Shown here: in pieces, positions 8,110 to 16,990 of the stretch
Numbering within the stretch: the stretch's first letter is position 1
Layout of the letters: every line of letters begins with the position of its first letter
Source: an uncultured Lachnospiraceae bacterium
GTDB lineage: Bacteria > Bacillota > Clostridia > Lachnospirales > Lachnospiraceae
Assembly: GCA_900539715.1 (NCBI GenBank)
Contig: UQDA01000001.1
Span: 1-64,000, forward strand
DNA length: 64,000 nt
Reading direction: 5' to 3'
Position numbers and translations under genes: made by a program
Notes under the pieces: model-generated
What the model saw: only the letters and a program-made list of their open reading frames with translations
Databases searched by the model: none
What the model was told of the DNA's origin: nothing

Positions 8110-9089
8110 ACCGCCACCTCCTTTTGGAATATCTTCGCAATACTTTCCTCCAGAGGAATATCAGTCACCGTAAAATCATCCACCGGAAGCGCCGCCAGCA
8201 CCGCGGACGCCGTCTCCTTGAGACGCTCCCTCTGCACCTCGAGTACGATAGAAGTCTCGCTGTTGCCCCTTATCTTTCCAAAAATCTCCAGCTCACCGGA
8301 CGGCACAGGGCGGCTCACAGAAAGCGTCAAAAGCTTTTTATCGCCCATCAGGGTATTTATCTGCGAAAGCGCGCCGTCATATACGGGAAGCCCTCTATTG
8401 ATGATGACCGCCCTGTCGCACAGCTCTTCGATATCGCGCATATAATGGCTCGTCAGTATCACCGTCGTCTTTGTCTGCTCGTTGTAATATTTCAAAAAAT
8501 CCCGGATTTTCTGCTGGGAAACAATGTCTAAGCCAATCGTCGGCTCGTCCAGAAACAGGATTCCGGGACGATGTACGAGCGCTGCAAGTATCTCCATCTT
8601 CATCCGCTCCCCCAGAGAAAGCCGACGCACCTGCACATTCATCAGCTCCTTCACATCCAGAAGCTCTGCCAGCTCTTCCACGGTCTTTCTGTATTCCGCA
8701 TCGTCCACCCCAAAAATACACTTGTTCAGATACAGGCTGTCGCTGGCAGGCAGGTCCCACCAGAGCTGGTTTTTCTGACCCATGACGATGGAAAAACCGC
8801 GCTTGAATTCATTTTTACGCTCCCACGGCACAAAGCCATTGACCGTCACCTCGCCTGACGTGGGATACAAAATGCCTGACAAAATCTTCAGCGTCGTCGT
8901 CTTGCCCGCGCCGTTCGGTCCTAACAGCGCCATCATCTCCCCTTTTTTCACTGAAAAGGACACGTCCCGCACCGCTTCCTTTATCAGCGTTTCCCGATGG
9001 AACAGGTTGTGTACCGAGCCCTTTAATCCCGCGCTCTTTTTGTAGTAGGCAAACTCCTTTTTCAGATGCCTGACCGTGATTATCTCCAT
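8106..9089 (-). CDS. ABC exporter ATP-binding protein
   Basis: This 327-residue ATPase shows the Walker A GPNGAGKTTTLKILSG near residue 59, a slightly unusual signature LSLGERMKMEI instead of LSGGQ, Walker B ILFLDEPTIGLD and the switch histidine in VILTSH. The C-terminal ~100 residues are the DUF4162-like extension common in ABC-2 exporter ATPases. GGAGG seven bases upstream supports the start. It heads the exporter operon, about 20 bp downstream of the LytTR regulator gene. Confidence 0.95.
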   Translation of the reverse strand: MEIITVRHLKKEFAYYKKSAGLKGSVHNLFHRETLIKEAVRDVSFSVKKGEMMALLGPNGAGKTTTLKILSGILYPTSGEVTVNGFVPWERKNEFKRGFSIVMGQKNQLWWDLPASDSLYLNKCIFGVDDAEYRKTVEELAELLDVKELMNVQVRRLSLGERMKMEILAALVHRPGILFLDEPTIGLDIVSQQKIRDFLKYYNEQTKTTVILTSHYMRDIEELCDRAVIINRGLPVYDGALSQINTLMGDKKLLTLSVSRPVPSGELEIFGKIRGNSETSIVLEVQRERLKETASAVLAALPVDDFTVTDIPLEESIAKIFQKEVAV

Positions 9090-9110
9090 GATAAACCTCC
9101 CTCTGCCCCG

Positions 9111-9950
9111 TCAGAAAAATTCCGCCCGGCGCAGATAATCCTCAAATCTTATTTTCACTTCCGGATACCGGTAACGGCTTACTAAAAGCTCGTCCCCCGA
9201 ATCTAAGCCGACGCTCTCGCGTCCCAGCCTCCGCACATGATACAGATTGACCAGAAAGCTTTTGTGTACCCGGATAAAGCCCGCTTTTTTCAGCTCCTCC
9301 TCCCAATAAGAGAGCGTCTGGTCTGTAATAAATACCTCTGTGCGGCAGTGCACCCATATCTCGTGTCTCCGGCTTTCGATATATAAAATGTCCCGCAGGG
9401 ATACGCGGACTGCCGCCTCCGTCTCCTGCTTCCCTCCCACGATACTGCGGCACACAAAGCTCCTCATCCCTGCCCCGACCGACCTTCTTATCCGGTTCAG
9501 CTTGCACAGAGCCGCTTCCAGGTCCTGTTCCAGCGCATATCCCCTCACAACATGGAAAAACGGATACGAAAGCGCCGCGAACACTTCCTCCGGGCTGTTC
9601 GCCACAAAAATGACGGGAAGCTCCTTTCTCTGCTCCCATATCCGCTCCGCCGTCAAAAATGCTCCGGCGCCTTCCGGCATGTGCAGGATAAGAGCGTCCA
9701 GCTTCTCTAAAAATACCTCAGAATTCTCAAAACGCGCCCCGGATTGTTCCCCGGTTCTTTTCAAATGCCCTGTACTTCCTTGTGCGCGCACTGTTTCCCA
9801 TGTGCCGTCCGTCTCTGCTTCCTCCCGTATCTTATCGCTTCCGGCGCAGAGGACCTGAACAGCCCCTTCTATCGCCCGCAAAGACTCTTCCCTCCGGGCG
9901 CAGTCTGCCGCTTTTAAATTTTTTTCTTCATAAAGTCCCAACAGCGGCAT
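9111..9950 (-). CDS. LytTR-family regulator with a degenerate receiver domain
   Basis: The C-terminal ~100 residues are a clear LytTR DNA-binding domain (RDILYIESRRHEIWVHCRTE, then FIRVHKSFLVNLYHVRRL). The N-terminal part keeps the outline of a receiver domain, with LDALILHMPEG where active proteins have the phospho-accepting LDIxMPG, and VVRGY where the conserved KP is expected, so both key residues appear lost. An extra, poorly conserved stretch of about 60 residues precedes this. No histidine kinase is adjacent. Its place directly upstream of the ABC exporter genes in the same direction suggests it controls them without phosphorylation. Confidence 0.8.
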   Translation of the reverse strand: MPLLGLYEEKNLKAADCARREESLRAIEGAVQVLCAGSDKIREEAETDGTWETVRAQGSTGHLKRTGEQSGARFENSEVFLEKLDALILHMPEGAGAFLTAERIWEQRKELPVIFVANSPEEVFAALSYPFFHVVRGYALEQDLEAALCKLNRIRRSVGAGMRSFVCRSIVGGKQETEAAVRVSLRDILYIESRRHEIWVHCRTEVFITDQTLSYWEEELKKAGFIRVHKSFLVNLYHVRRLGRESVGLDSGDELLVSRYRYPEVKIRFEDYLRRAEFF

Positions 9951-10105
9951 GACATGCCCCCTTTCTCCGCTGCCTGAAAGCTTCTGCGGTCGTATGCCCC
10001 GCAGCAGTTTTCATCTGCCTGTTTATCTTATCAAACTATTCGCATATTACAAGATGTCCCGCACCAATGGAATATTTTCTGCCCCACTGGATACTTCTGA
10101 AATAA

Positions 10106-10208
10106 AAAAGTATGCACCTCTGGATGTGAAAAAGTATGCGCTTTCGTGCAAGTGCGCATAATCAGTTTCTGTTCGACATGAGAGAAACCTTCCTATCGAA
10201 CAAAAAAA
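10106..10208 (+). repeat. Intergenic repeat family, copy B (internally deleted)
   Basis: This copy keeps AAAAAGTATGCAC, a second AAAAAGTATGCGC, then TTCGTGCAAGTGCGCATAATC and a partly decayed palindrome TGTTCGACA...TATCGAACA. It lacks the central GCCnnCAGGCAATAT block of copies A and E. It abuts the terminator of the dipeptidase gene. The rest of the 305-bp gap (9951-10105) shows nothing recognisable apart from possible regulator-promoter sequence. Confidence 0.75.
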
Positions 10209-10234
10209 ACAGGGACTGTCGCAATTTGGCAATC
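10202..10234 (-). terminator. Terminator of the murF-dipeptidase operon
   Basis: On the minus strand GGGGATTGCC pairs imperfectly with GCGACAGTCCC and is followed by a run of eight T residues (10208-10201). Repeat copy B starts within that tract. Confidence 0.6.
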
Positions 10235-10255
10235 CCCATTTCCTAATCCGTCATT

Positions 10256-11743
10256 TTATGCATCCGACCTGGAATATGCATTTTTCATCTGGCAGCTCAG
10301 CTCGTACAGCACCCGGTCCAGCGTCCGGGCAGTCTCTTTTTTTACCATCTCCGACACCGCACGGTTCGCTTCCGCCTTCAAAATCCTCCGGCGTGCTTCG
10401 TTCCCGCTTTCTTTTGACAAAAGTTCATCATAACGGTTTATCAGCTCATGCCCCTTCGCCGCCACAGTCTCCTGATAACGCTCCACATGGAATACGGACT
10501 TATTGTAGGAAGCGTCCGCCATCGCCGCTATCATGCGGCTGCTCCAGTAAAAATTGTCCGTGGAGACCTCGTCGGTCGTATTTTCCATATATTCCGGTAC
10601 TTCCTCCACATCCGCATAAAACGGGACCATCACATTGAAGGCGTTCGACGCAAAAGCAAGCCACTGCAGACAGCTACATCCTTCCGCCATCCCCGGACGT
10701 ATCTGTATCAGGGAAAGGAAGTCCGTGCGGTTTATCCCTATCGCGCGGTATGCGCCCCGCATCGATTTGTCCCCATAGGCTCCGTAAGGGTCGTAGGGAG
10801 TTCCCTGATAATGGGAGGAGAGCACATATTTCACATCCTCCACGGTAATCTTTTTTTCAGGAACCAGACACCATGGCAAATCATCCGAAACAGGCGTAAA
10901 ATCCGCATTTTCCCCGTCCCATCGGAAGGTATTCGGATTCAGGCAGCGCTCCATATACCATGCGCGCGGCGTATTGTATACATGGTCCGCATCATCATGG
11001 CTGCCAAAGGCGCTTCTTACATCAAAGCTCCCGTCCATCGCCAGATTCAGATGATATTTCTCAACAAACTCCTTCAAATCAGAAGAGCACATATACTCCT
11101 TCTGTTCTGAAAAGGCGTCTTCAAGGTCAAAATAATCGATTCCGAACTGATTCGGCATCACCACATATGCCTCGTCGGGTACGCGGCGCGCGATCCAGTG
11201 ATGTCCGCCTATCGTTTCCAGCCACCATATTTCATCCCGGTCCTGAAATGCTATCCCGTTCATTTCATAAGTTCCGTACTGCTCCAGCAGGCTTCCCAGA
11301 CGCTTTACACCGTCCCGGGCGCTGCGGATATAAGGCAGAACGATGCTCACGATATCTTCTTCCCCAATACCACCGGCAGTTTCTTTCCCGCCGTCTGTCG
11401 CCGGCTGATAAACGACCAGAGGGTCTGCTCCCAGCACCCGGGCGTTGGAGGTTATCGTTTCTGTCGCCGTCATCGCCACACCAGCCGCATTCACGCCGGC
11501 TGCAGCCCAGACTCCTTCCCCTTCCACGGCATTCGGAACCGCCGTATAGCGCATCGGATCATCCGGAAGCTCGATTTTTACATGAGAAATAACAGATTCA
11601 TATACCCGCGGTTGTTCCTGTGGATGAATGACCGCGAACTTTTTGGGCGTAAAACGTCCCGAACCCGAATCATCGTTGCGTGCTATCATCGTCGAACCGT
11701 CGTAGGTTGCTTTTTTTCCGATCAAAATCGTTGTGCAGGGCAT
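10256..11743 (-). CDS. C69-family dipeptidase
   Basis: This 495-residue protein is an N-terminal-nucleophile hydrolase of peptidase family C69 (PepD-like). The family signature is at the very start: MPCTTILIGKKATYDGSTMI, in which Cys3 becomes the nucleophile after the first two residues are removed. The conserved NDD and the ANQFGI region also fit. Such enzymes cleave a broad range of dipeptides in the cytoplasm. AGGAGG seven bases upstream supports the start. It follows murF by about 13 bp and is probably cotranscribed with it. Confidence 0.93.
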   Translation of the reverse strand: MPCTTILIGKKATYDGSTMIARNDDSGSGRFTPKKFAVIHPQEQPRVYESVISHVKIELPDDPMRYTAVPNAVEGEGVWAAAGVNAAGVAMTATETITSNARVLGADPLVVYQPATDGGKETAGGIGEEDIVSIVLPYIRSARDGVKRLGSLLEQYGTYEMNGIAFQDRDEIWWLETIGGHHWIARRVPDEAYVVMPNQFGIDYFDLEDAFSEQKEYMCSSDLKEFVEKYHLNLAMDGSFDVRSAFGSHDDADHVYNTPRAWYMERCLNPNTFRWDGENADFTPVSDDLPWCLVPEKKITVEDVKYVLSSHYQGTPYDPYGAYGDKSMRGAYRAIGINRTDFLSLIQIRPGMAEGCSCLQWLAFASNAFNVMVPFYADVEEVPEYMENTTDEVSTDNFYWSSRMIAAMADASYNKSVFHVERYQETVAAKGHELINRYDELLSKESGNEARRRILKAEANRAVSEMVKKETARTLDRVLYELSCQMKNAYSRSDA

Positions 11744-11756
11744 AACCGCTTCCTCC

Positions 11757-13169
11757 TTATCGATCCAGTTGTTCTATTATCTTATCATATCCCATCCCGT
11801 GGGACGCCTTGACCAGCACGGAATCGCCTGCCCGCAAAAGCTCCGGCAGGGCGGCGAGCAGCGCGTCCGTATCTTTAAAATGCTCTGCCTCGGCAATGCC
11901 CGCCTCCTTTGCAGCGCTGTACATCGCCTCCGAAAGAGCACCCGCGCAGTACAGACAGTCCACTCCATGCTCCGCCGCATACGCGCCGACCTGTGCATGA
12001 AGCTCCTTCTCATTTTCGCCAAGCTCAAACATATCACCCAGAACCGCCACCTTCCTGCCGTCCGCAAGCGCCAGCAGGTCTATCGCTGCCTTTGTGGATA
12101 CCGGGTTTGCATTGTAACAGTCATCGATAAGCACCTTATCCTTCGCCGAAATAACGCGGCTTCTTCCGCTTACCGCCTGCACTCCCGCAATACCTGCCGC
12201 TATCTGGGCAGACGTCATCCCCAGAAGCTTTCCGACCGCAGTCGCCGCCAGCGCATTTAAAACCATGTGAGAACCGGGGAGCGGGATATCCGCCTCAAAA
12301 ACCTCCCCGTCTGCATGTATCTGTGCCGTACTTCCAAGAAGCCCGCGGTTTACGATGTTGTCTGCATAAATATCATTTTCCGGTGAAAATCCGAAGCGCA
12401 GCGGCTTTTTACCATGTACCTCCTGAATCGTCGCAAGCTTGTCGTCATCCCCGTTGACGCACACGCTCCCCTCCGGGTTCATACAGTCAAAAATCTCAGA
12501 CTTCGCTTTTAATATCCCGTCCCTGCTGCCTAAAAACTCCAGATGGCACTGTCCGATATTCGTCATCACGCAAATGTCCGGGCGCACCATTTCACTCAGG
12601 CGGTGCATCTCTCCGAAATGGTTGATACCCATTTCCACAACTGCTGCCTCCGTATCTTCCGGCATCGCCAATAGCGTAAGCGGAACACCGACCTCGTTAT
12701 TGAAATTCCCCTGTGTTTTATGCGTCTTATATTTCTGTGCCAGCACGGCTGCCACAAATTCCTTCGTGCTCGTCTTTCCAACGCTTCCCGTTATCCCCAC
12801 GACCGGAACAGGCATCTGTTCCCTGTAAAAAGAGGCGATATTCCTAAGCGCCGCAAAACTATCCTCTACCCGGATACACGGTCCTGTCAGAGGATCCGGC
12901 TCTTTTTCACATACAACGCCTATCGCTCCCTTTTCAAAGACCTCATTGATAAAGTCGTGTCCGTCCACACGCTCTCCCTTCGTGGCGACAAAAACGTCTC
13001 CCGGCTCCACCTTTCGCGAATCCAGCACGATACGTCCCGCTTCCTTACCGGTAAATCCGCGTATCACAGCCATTCCCGCCTTCGGACAGCTCCCTGCGCT
13101 CTTTCCCGCCGGAACGACCAGCTTTCCCTTGCAGGCTCTCGCGATATTCCATAATGTCATATTTTTCAT
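11757..13169 (-). CDS. murF: UDP-N-acetylmuramoyl-tripeptide--D-alanyl-D-alanine ligase
   Basis: MurF adds D-Ala-D-Ala to the UDP-MurNAc-tripeptide, the last cytoplasmic step of the peptidoglycan precursor. The 470-residue protein has the Mur ligase ATP-binding loop VVGITGSVGKTSTKEFVAAV, the central-domain EMGINHFGEM motif and the C-terminal DDCYNANPVS motif typical of MurF. The start at 13169 is preferred (GGGGACAAAT before ATG); in-frame codons run further upstream through a repeated leader hairpin and would give the tail KNNPDGLFFTGLRSG, also seen before the MATE gene at 44248. Confidence 0.95.
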   Translation of the reverse strand: MKNMTLWNIARACKGKLVVPAGKSAGSCPKAGMAVIRGFTGKEAGRIVLDSRKVEPGDVFVATKGERVDGHDFINEVFEKGAIGVVCEKEPDPLTGPCIRVEDSFAALRNIASFYREQMPVPVVGITGSVGKTSTKEFVAAVLAQKYKTHKTQGNFNNEVGVPLTLLAMPEDTEAAVVEMGINHFGEMHRLSEMVRPDICVMTNIGQCHLEFLGSRDGILKAKSEIFDCMNPEGSVCVNGDDDKLATIQEVHGKKPLRFGFSPENDIYADNIVNRGLLGSTAQIHADGEVFEADIPLPGSHMVLNALAATAVGKLLGMTSAQIAAGIAGVQAVSGRSRVISAKDKVLIDDCYNANPVSTKAAIDLLALADGRKVAVLGDMFELGENEKELHAQVGAYAAEHGVDCLYCAGALSEAMYSAAKEAGIAEAEHFKDTDALLAALPELLRAGDSVLVKASHGMGYDKIIEQLDR

Positions 13170-13181
13170 ATTTGTCCCCAT

Positions 13182-13244
13182 TCCGGAGCGTAAGCCTGTA
13201 AAAAACAATCCGTCAGGATTATTTTTCACACTGCCCCATTTTGC
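13182..13244 (-). repeat. Leader/terminator repeat, copy 1 (upstream of murF)
   Basis: On the minus strand AAAAATAATCC-TGAC-GGATTGTTTTTT forms a hairpin with A- and U-tracts, followed by GCTTACGCTCCGGAATGG just before the murF start. Almost the same sequence precedes the MATE gene at 44248. The hairpin can terminate transcripts of the CBM9-like gene that ends at 13270. Nearly all differences between the two copies are transitions, and the stem changes on both sides keep pairing. Confidence 0.7.
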
Positions 13245-13269
13245 TTTTTAATGATTTTAATACCGGCTG

Positions 13270-13887
13270 TCAGATAATATGAGCCTTCGCGAAAAATACC
13301 GGAAGATGGAAATTCGGTTTTTCATTCTCGATAGGAGAATAGGAGGCATAATGCTCTATTTCCGGGCTTTCTGCGATTTTATAAAAGTTACAGTAAAATT
13401 CCGTATCCCGGTCCAAAGCCTTCACGCCCGCCTCGTTTTTCAGATATTCCTCCGGTATCACATAGGTCAGCGTCCAGCGGTCGTCCTCAATCTTTGCCTG
13501 ACATCCGCACTGTTCCAGATATTTTTCAGGCATCCTGCTGCGTCCCTTTCTGCCTTTCCCGTAAGCCGCATACATCGCCCCGTTGGAATTCACTTCAAAA
13601 TTCAGATATATCACGTCGTTTGTCAGAGCTTCGCCCTCTTCCGGGAATGCCAGAAACACTTCCATCGCGCTGTCCTTGCACACCATATCCATATAGTTGG
13701 TAAACGTGCGCTTCGGGTCCTTTTCCTCGCACACGAGCTTCACATAAAAGCCTTCCCCCTCAAGATATCCCATCCATCCCCACGCTCTGGGCTGCTGAAG
13801 GCATGTCCACATAAAATTGCTTATCTCAAACCGCTCACAACTCTCTATTTCGTCTTTTGATGCGATAGTCTTTACCTGATATTCCAT
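13270..13887 (-). CDS. Carbohydrate-binding family 9-like protein
   Basis: This 205-residue protein resembles the CBM9-like/DOMON-fold group found as free-standing proteins in Lachnospiraceae. Recognisable parts are the early LQQPRAWGWMGY region, the DSAMEVFLAFPEE strand region and YLNFEVNSNGAMYAAYGKGR. No signal peptide is seen, so it may act in the cytoplasm. The start at 13887 has GGAGGG nine bases upstream. Repeat copy C ends about 24 bp upstream, so the leader comes out of that repeat. Ligand unknown. Confidence 0.75.
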   Translation of the reverse strand: MEYQVKTIASKDEIESCERFEISNFMWTCLQQPRAWGWMGYLEGEGFYVKLVCEEKDPKRTFTNYMDMVCKDSAMEVFLAFPEEGEALTNDVIYLNFEVNSNGAMYAAYGKGRKGRSRMPEKYLEQCGCQAKIEDDRWTLTYVIPEEYLKNEAGVKALDRDTEFYCNFYKIAESPEIEHYASYSPIENEKPNFHLPVFFAKAHII

Positions 13888-13910
13888 ACTGATTTCCCTC
13901 CGTTTTTCTA

Positions 13911-14012
13911 AAAAAGTACACACCCTGGCGCACACCTGCGCCGGGCGCCATTGCCGCCAGACAATATCTTCCGGGAGAAACCCGGTTTCTCCTTCGTGCA
14001 GGTACGTGCCGT
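13911..14012 (+). repeat. Intergenic repeat family, copy C
   Basis: This copy shows AAAAAGTACACACCCTGGCG, then GCCATTGCCGCCAGACAATATCTTC, a hairpin GGAGAAACC/GGGTTTCTCC and TTCGTGCAGGTACGTGCC. The TTCGATAGGAAA palindrome of copies A, D and E is missing from its right end and no terminator abuts it. It lies in the gap between the CBM9-like gene and the DUF402 promoter. Confidence 0.75.
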
Positions 14013-14084
14013 ACCGCGCCCTGCCTTATTACACTTTAACACACGAGTCCCCGCTCCGCAAGGCAACAGACGCCGGAAATCCTC

Positions 14085-14113
14085 TTGACTTGCCTGATTC
14101 AGCGGAGTAAAAT
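14085..14113 (+). promoter_or_regulatory. Sigma-A promoter of the DUF402-SMR operon
   Basis: TTGACT (14085-14090) and TAAAAT (14108-14113) are separated by 17 bp. The leader of about 58 bases contains a TGCCGCTGCGGCA dyad before the AAAGGAGG site. Confidence 0.7.
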
Positions 14114-14177
14114 TTTTGTAAAATCATACAATTATATGCCGCTGCGGCAAAACTGTTTTACAAAGGAGGCCGGCTCT

Positions 14178-14717
14178 ATGGAACACGCACCCACATCCCT
14201 TTCCTCAAACGCAAAAGACCTTTGTTATCCCGACTCCCCCGACGGACTCATTCTATATCGCCGTCGACTCATTCCCGAAGAGTGTATCTCCCTGCCGGAC
14301 GACCGCATTCTGCAGTGTGGAAACGGAATCCTCGTCACCTCCTGGAAGACCATCCGCCCCAAGAAAAATATGGATCACGGCTTTTCCTGCTATTATCTGA
14401 AGGACGGATACAAAATAAGCAAATTTTACCGCGCCGATGGCTCTCTGCTTTATTACTACTGTGATATCATCACATCGGACTATGACGCTTCCAAAAACAA
14501 ACTGACCGTTACCGACCTGTTAGTAGACGTCATTATCGAACCGGACGGTTTTGTCCGCGTTGTAGACGTGGACGAACTGGTAGACGCTCTGGATGACGGA
14601 AGGCTTCTGCCTGCCCAGCTCAGACAGGCTCTGCTTTCTTTAGACCGGCTGCTTTCCCGCATTTACGGCGGCAGGCTAGACAGCCTTCTTTCCCCCATCA
14701 ATACTTTTGAACAATAA
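14178..14717 (+). CDS. DUF402 domain-containing protein
   Basis: This 179-residue protein has the DUF402 fold, seen in LLYYYCDIITSD and the later VDVIIEPDGFVRVVDVDELV. DUF402 proteins include nucleoside di/triphosphate phosphatases (Ntdp type), which use acidic residues to bind metal; the Asp-rich VDVDELVDALDDG stretch fits that. Which activity this member has is not known. The ATG at 14178 follows AAAGGAGG at the usual distance. The SMR exporter gene begins 12 bp after the stop, so the two form an operon from the promoter at 14085. Confidence 0.85.
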   Translation: MEHAPTSLSSNAKDLCYPDSPDGLILYRRRLIPEECISLPDDRILQCGNGILVTSWKTIRPKKNMDHGFSCYYLKDGYKISKFYRADGSLLYYYCDIITSDYDASKNKLTVTDLLVDVIIEPDGFVRVVDVDELVDALDDGRLLPAQLRQALLSLDRLLSRIYGGRLDSLLSPINTFEQ

Positions 14718-14729
14718 GGAGACCTATCC

Positions 14730-15053
14730 ATGCAGTATTTTCTTTTGACCTTTGCCATCATATGTGAAATCATCGCAACCACGCTTTTAAAATCCTCGGA
14801 AGGCTTTACGAAGCTTTTGCCCTCCATTGGGTGCGCCGTCTTTTATGTCCTGTGCTATTATTCCTTCTCCAAATGCCTAAGCGGCATTGACCTTGGAATC
14901 GCCTACGCCACCTGGTGTGCCGGCGGCATCGTGGCAACCTCCATCATCTCATGGATCATTTTTGGACAGAAGATGACCGGAATCGGAATTCTGGGGATAG
15001 TGCTCATTGTAGCCGGATGTGTGCTGGTAAATTTGTTCGGAACTGCACATTAA
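14730..15053 (+). CDS. Small multidrug resistance (SMR) family exporter
   Basis: This 107-residue, four-helix membrane protein has the essential membrane-embedded Glu13 in LTFAIICEIIATTLLKSS and the AYATWCAGGIVAT motif in the third helix, both diagnostic of the EmrE/QacE branch. SMR proteins work as antiparallel dimers that exchange protons for cationic compounds. A ribosome-binding site AAGGAG precedes the ATG. It is cotranscribed with the DUF402 gene. Substrate cannot be set from sequence; guanidinium export is a known role of the SugE/Gdx branch, but the motif here is closer to EmrE. Confidence 0.93.
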   Translation: MQYFLLTFAIICEIIATTLLKSSEGFTKLLPSIGCAVFYVLCYYSFSKCLSGIDLGIAYATWCAGGIVATSIISWIIFGQKMTGIGILGIVLIVAGCVLVNLFGTAH

Positions 15054-15214
15054 AACCACACGTTCCTTCTTCTCGAAGTTCTTCAAGAATTTCTGCCACT
15101 GTCTCTCCGTGAATGGCCCAATGAAGCTGGTTTTGCACTCGAGCAAAAAACAATCTTTCGTCAGAACCGTACCGCCATTTTTCAGACCTTCGTCATCCAT
15201 TGCCAGACAAATAC

Positions 15215-15268
15215 AAAAATACCTTCCATAACCAGGGAGACAGTTCCCCTATCCACGGAAGGTATTTT
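15215..15268 (-). terminator. Terminator of the long minus-strand gene run
   Basis: On the minus strand AAAATACCTTCC (15268-15257) pairs with GGAAGGTATTTTT (15227-15215), leading into a T-rich tract. It lies just after the stop of the SleB-type gene. Confidence 0.75.
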
Positions 15269-15270
15269 AA

Positions 15271-16473
15271 TCAATAGAAAATATGGTCCCCTATCTGCAG
15301 TCCCGTCAGACCCGGGATAGGTGTCCTGAAATACACGCAATGCCCCACATTGCTGTAGCCTGCCATCGCCTCGTCAGCCGCCTTATAGCATGCCGCCGTC
15401 GCCCTGTTCTCTGCCAGAGCGAGCGCGAGATGTCCGTCCAGCACCGGCGCAAACTGCTTGTATTGGTAGATAACGCCTGACACCGTATTCGGATACACCG
15501 AACTGAGCACACGGTTTATCACAACCGATCCGACCGCCACTTGCCCGTCATAAGGCTGATTTCCCGCTTCGCAGTAAATAAGATTTGCCAGAAGATATCT
15601 GTCTCCCTCAGCAAATGTCACCTCGGAAATATCCCTCCATGTAGAGCGCGCCGCCAGACGGGATTTAGCGATCTCCTCCTGCAGCTGCTTCTGGAGCGCC
15701 GCGATATTTTCATCCTGCGCCGCTATCTGCGCTTCCAGCGCGTCCGCCTGAGCCTGTGCATCCGCTATCTGTCCGGAATAGGCGCTGATACCGCTCTGAG
15801 TCTTGCTGACGCTCGCCATGATATTTGCCTTCTGGTCTTCTGCCTGCGCCTGCAGCTCATCCAGTTCCGCCTTCTCCTGTTCGAGCTTCGCCTCCATCTC
15901 CTCTATCGCCTCGCGCTGCGCCTGATAAGTCAGAAGCAGCTTCCGGTCATATTCATGCAGCTTTTCAACGTAAGTACTCTGATTGAGCAAATCCGAAAAG
16001 CTCTTTGCCCGGAAAAGAATCTCATAATACGTCCGATTATTGTCCATATAGAGAAAGCGAAGACGTTTTTTCATCGCCGCATACTGCTCCTGCTCTGTTT
16101 TCTTTGCCAGCGCCAGCTTCTCCTGTGTTTCGTCTATCTCCGCATTTTTATCGATGATATCCTGCTCTATCTCTTCTAACTTTCCACTTATCTGTGTCAG
16201 ATCCTGCGTCAGTCCGTTTAACTGCCCCTGTAAAGAATCGCGCGCGCCGCTCAAAGAACCGATATGCTCCTCTGTCTGCTCCTTCTGGTTCTGAGCCTCT
16301 TCACGCTTTCCCTTTTCCTCATTTATCTGATTTTGCAGCTCCCCTATCGTATCCGCATAAGCCGGCGCAGCAGGCGTCATGCCAAAACACAGTGCGGCTG
16401 CCAGCATCCCTGCCGCCAGCCGTAGCCCTTTTCTTTTTTTCTGTCCCTCTTTTTTTCTGCCCTGTTTTCTCAT
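15271..16473 (-). CDS. Secreted PcsB/CwlO-type coiled-coil protein with SleB/CwlJ hydrolase domain
   Basis: The 400-residue product has a basic N-terminus and signal peptide (cleavage near AYA, residue 40), a long coiled coil (about 45-275) and a C-terminal SleB/CwlJ-type Hydrolase_2 domain with the catalytic Glu near residue 302 (LIYCEAGNQPYDGQVAVGSV). SleB-like enzymes cleave peptidoglycan glycan strands as lytic transglycosylases. The coiled coil contains AMKKRLRFLY and SFSDLLNQSTYVEKL, closely matching the M23 hydrolase next to ftsEX at 46645. Such domains bind FtsX in PcsB and CwlO. The ATG at 16473 overlaps the previous stop (TGATG) with GGAG upstream. Confidence 0.85.
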   Translation of the reverse strand: MRKQGRKKEGQKKRKGLRLAAGMLAAALCFGMTPAAPAYADTIGELQNQINEEKGKREEAQNQKEQTEEHIGSLSGARDSLQGQLNGLTQDLTQISGKLEEIEQDIIDKNAEIDETQEKLALAKKTEQEQYAAMKKRLRFLYMDNNRTYYEILFRAKSFSDLLNQSTYVEKLHEYDRKLLLTYQAQREAIEEMEAKLEQEKAELDELQAQAEDQKANIMASVSKTQSGISAYSGQIADAQAQADALEAQIAAQDENIAALQKQLQEEIAKSRLAARSTWRDISEVTFAEGDRYLLANLIYCEAGNQPYDGQVAVGSVVINRVLSSVYPNTVSGVIYQYKQFAPVLDGHLALALAENRATAACYKAADEAMAGYSNVGHCVYFRTPIPGLTGLQIGDHIFY

Positions 16474-16952
16474 CAAAGCTCCATTTTCACAACGCGTCCG
16501 CTCTTTGAATAAGGCCGGTAAGCCACTCCCGCCGCCCGGAACATCCTCTTGGATGCCCGCACGGACGGGGTTTCCGCGTATTTATCGCTGTCATAGATAA
16601 CTTCCCTGATGCCGCTCTGAATAATAGCCTTTGCACATTCATTACACGGAAAAAGTGTCACATAAAGCTTCGCTCCCGCAAGGCTTCCTCCCCTGTAGTT
16701 CAGGATGGCATTCAGCTCGCTGTGCGTTACATACGGATATTTTGTCTCGAGCGTCTCGCCTTCCCGATCCCACGGAAATTCATCGTCCGAGCAGCCGATA
16801 GGCAAACCGTTATATCCCATAGACAGGATTTTGTTGTCCTGCCCTACGATACAGGCTCCCACCTGAGTGCTCGGGTCTTTGGAACGCATGCCCGCAAGCT
16901 TCGCCACTCCCATAAAATATTCGTCCCACGAAATATAATCTTCCCGCTTCAT
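16473..16952 (-). CDS. dCMP deaminase (ComEB-like)
   Basis: This 159-residue zinc enzyme converts dCMP to dUMP for dTTP synthesis. The zinc and catalytic motifs are plain: THSELNAILNY supplies the His and the proton-shuttle Glu, and PCNECAKAI supplies the two Cys ligands. The N-terminal SWDEYFMGVAKLAGMRSKDP is typical of the dCMP/ComEB branch rather than of cytidine deaminases. GGGAGG lies four bases before the ATG. It is in a run with upp and rpiB, so nucleotide genes cluster here. Confidence 0.93.
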   Translation of the reverse strand: MKREDYISWDEYFMGVAKLAGMRSKDPSTQVGACIVGQDNKILSMGYNGLPIGCSDDEFPWDREGETLETKYPYVTHSELNAILNYRGGSLAGAKLYVTLFPCNECAKAIIQSGIREVIYDSDKYAETPSVRASKRMFRAAGVAYRPYSKSGRVVKMEL

Positions 16953-16990
16953 ACAGCCTCCCGTCAGCCCTGTCCAACAGCTCCTGATAT

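Noticed and set aside
14949..15200. An 83-codon minus-strand frame overlapping the end of the SMR gene (includes TSFIGPFTERQWQKFLKNFE)
   Set aside because: It looks somewhat protein-like, but it has no ribosome-binding site, begins beyond the terminator of the upstream gene and overlaps the SMR coding end. At most it is a gene remnant.
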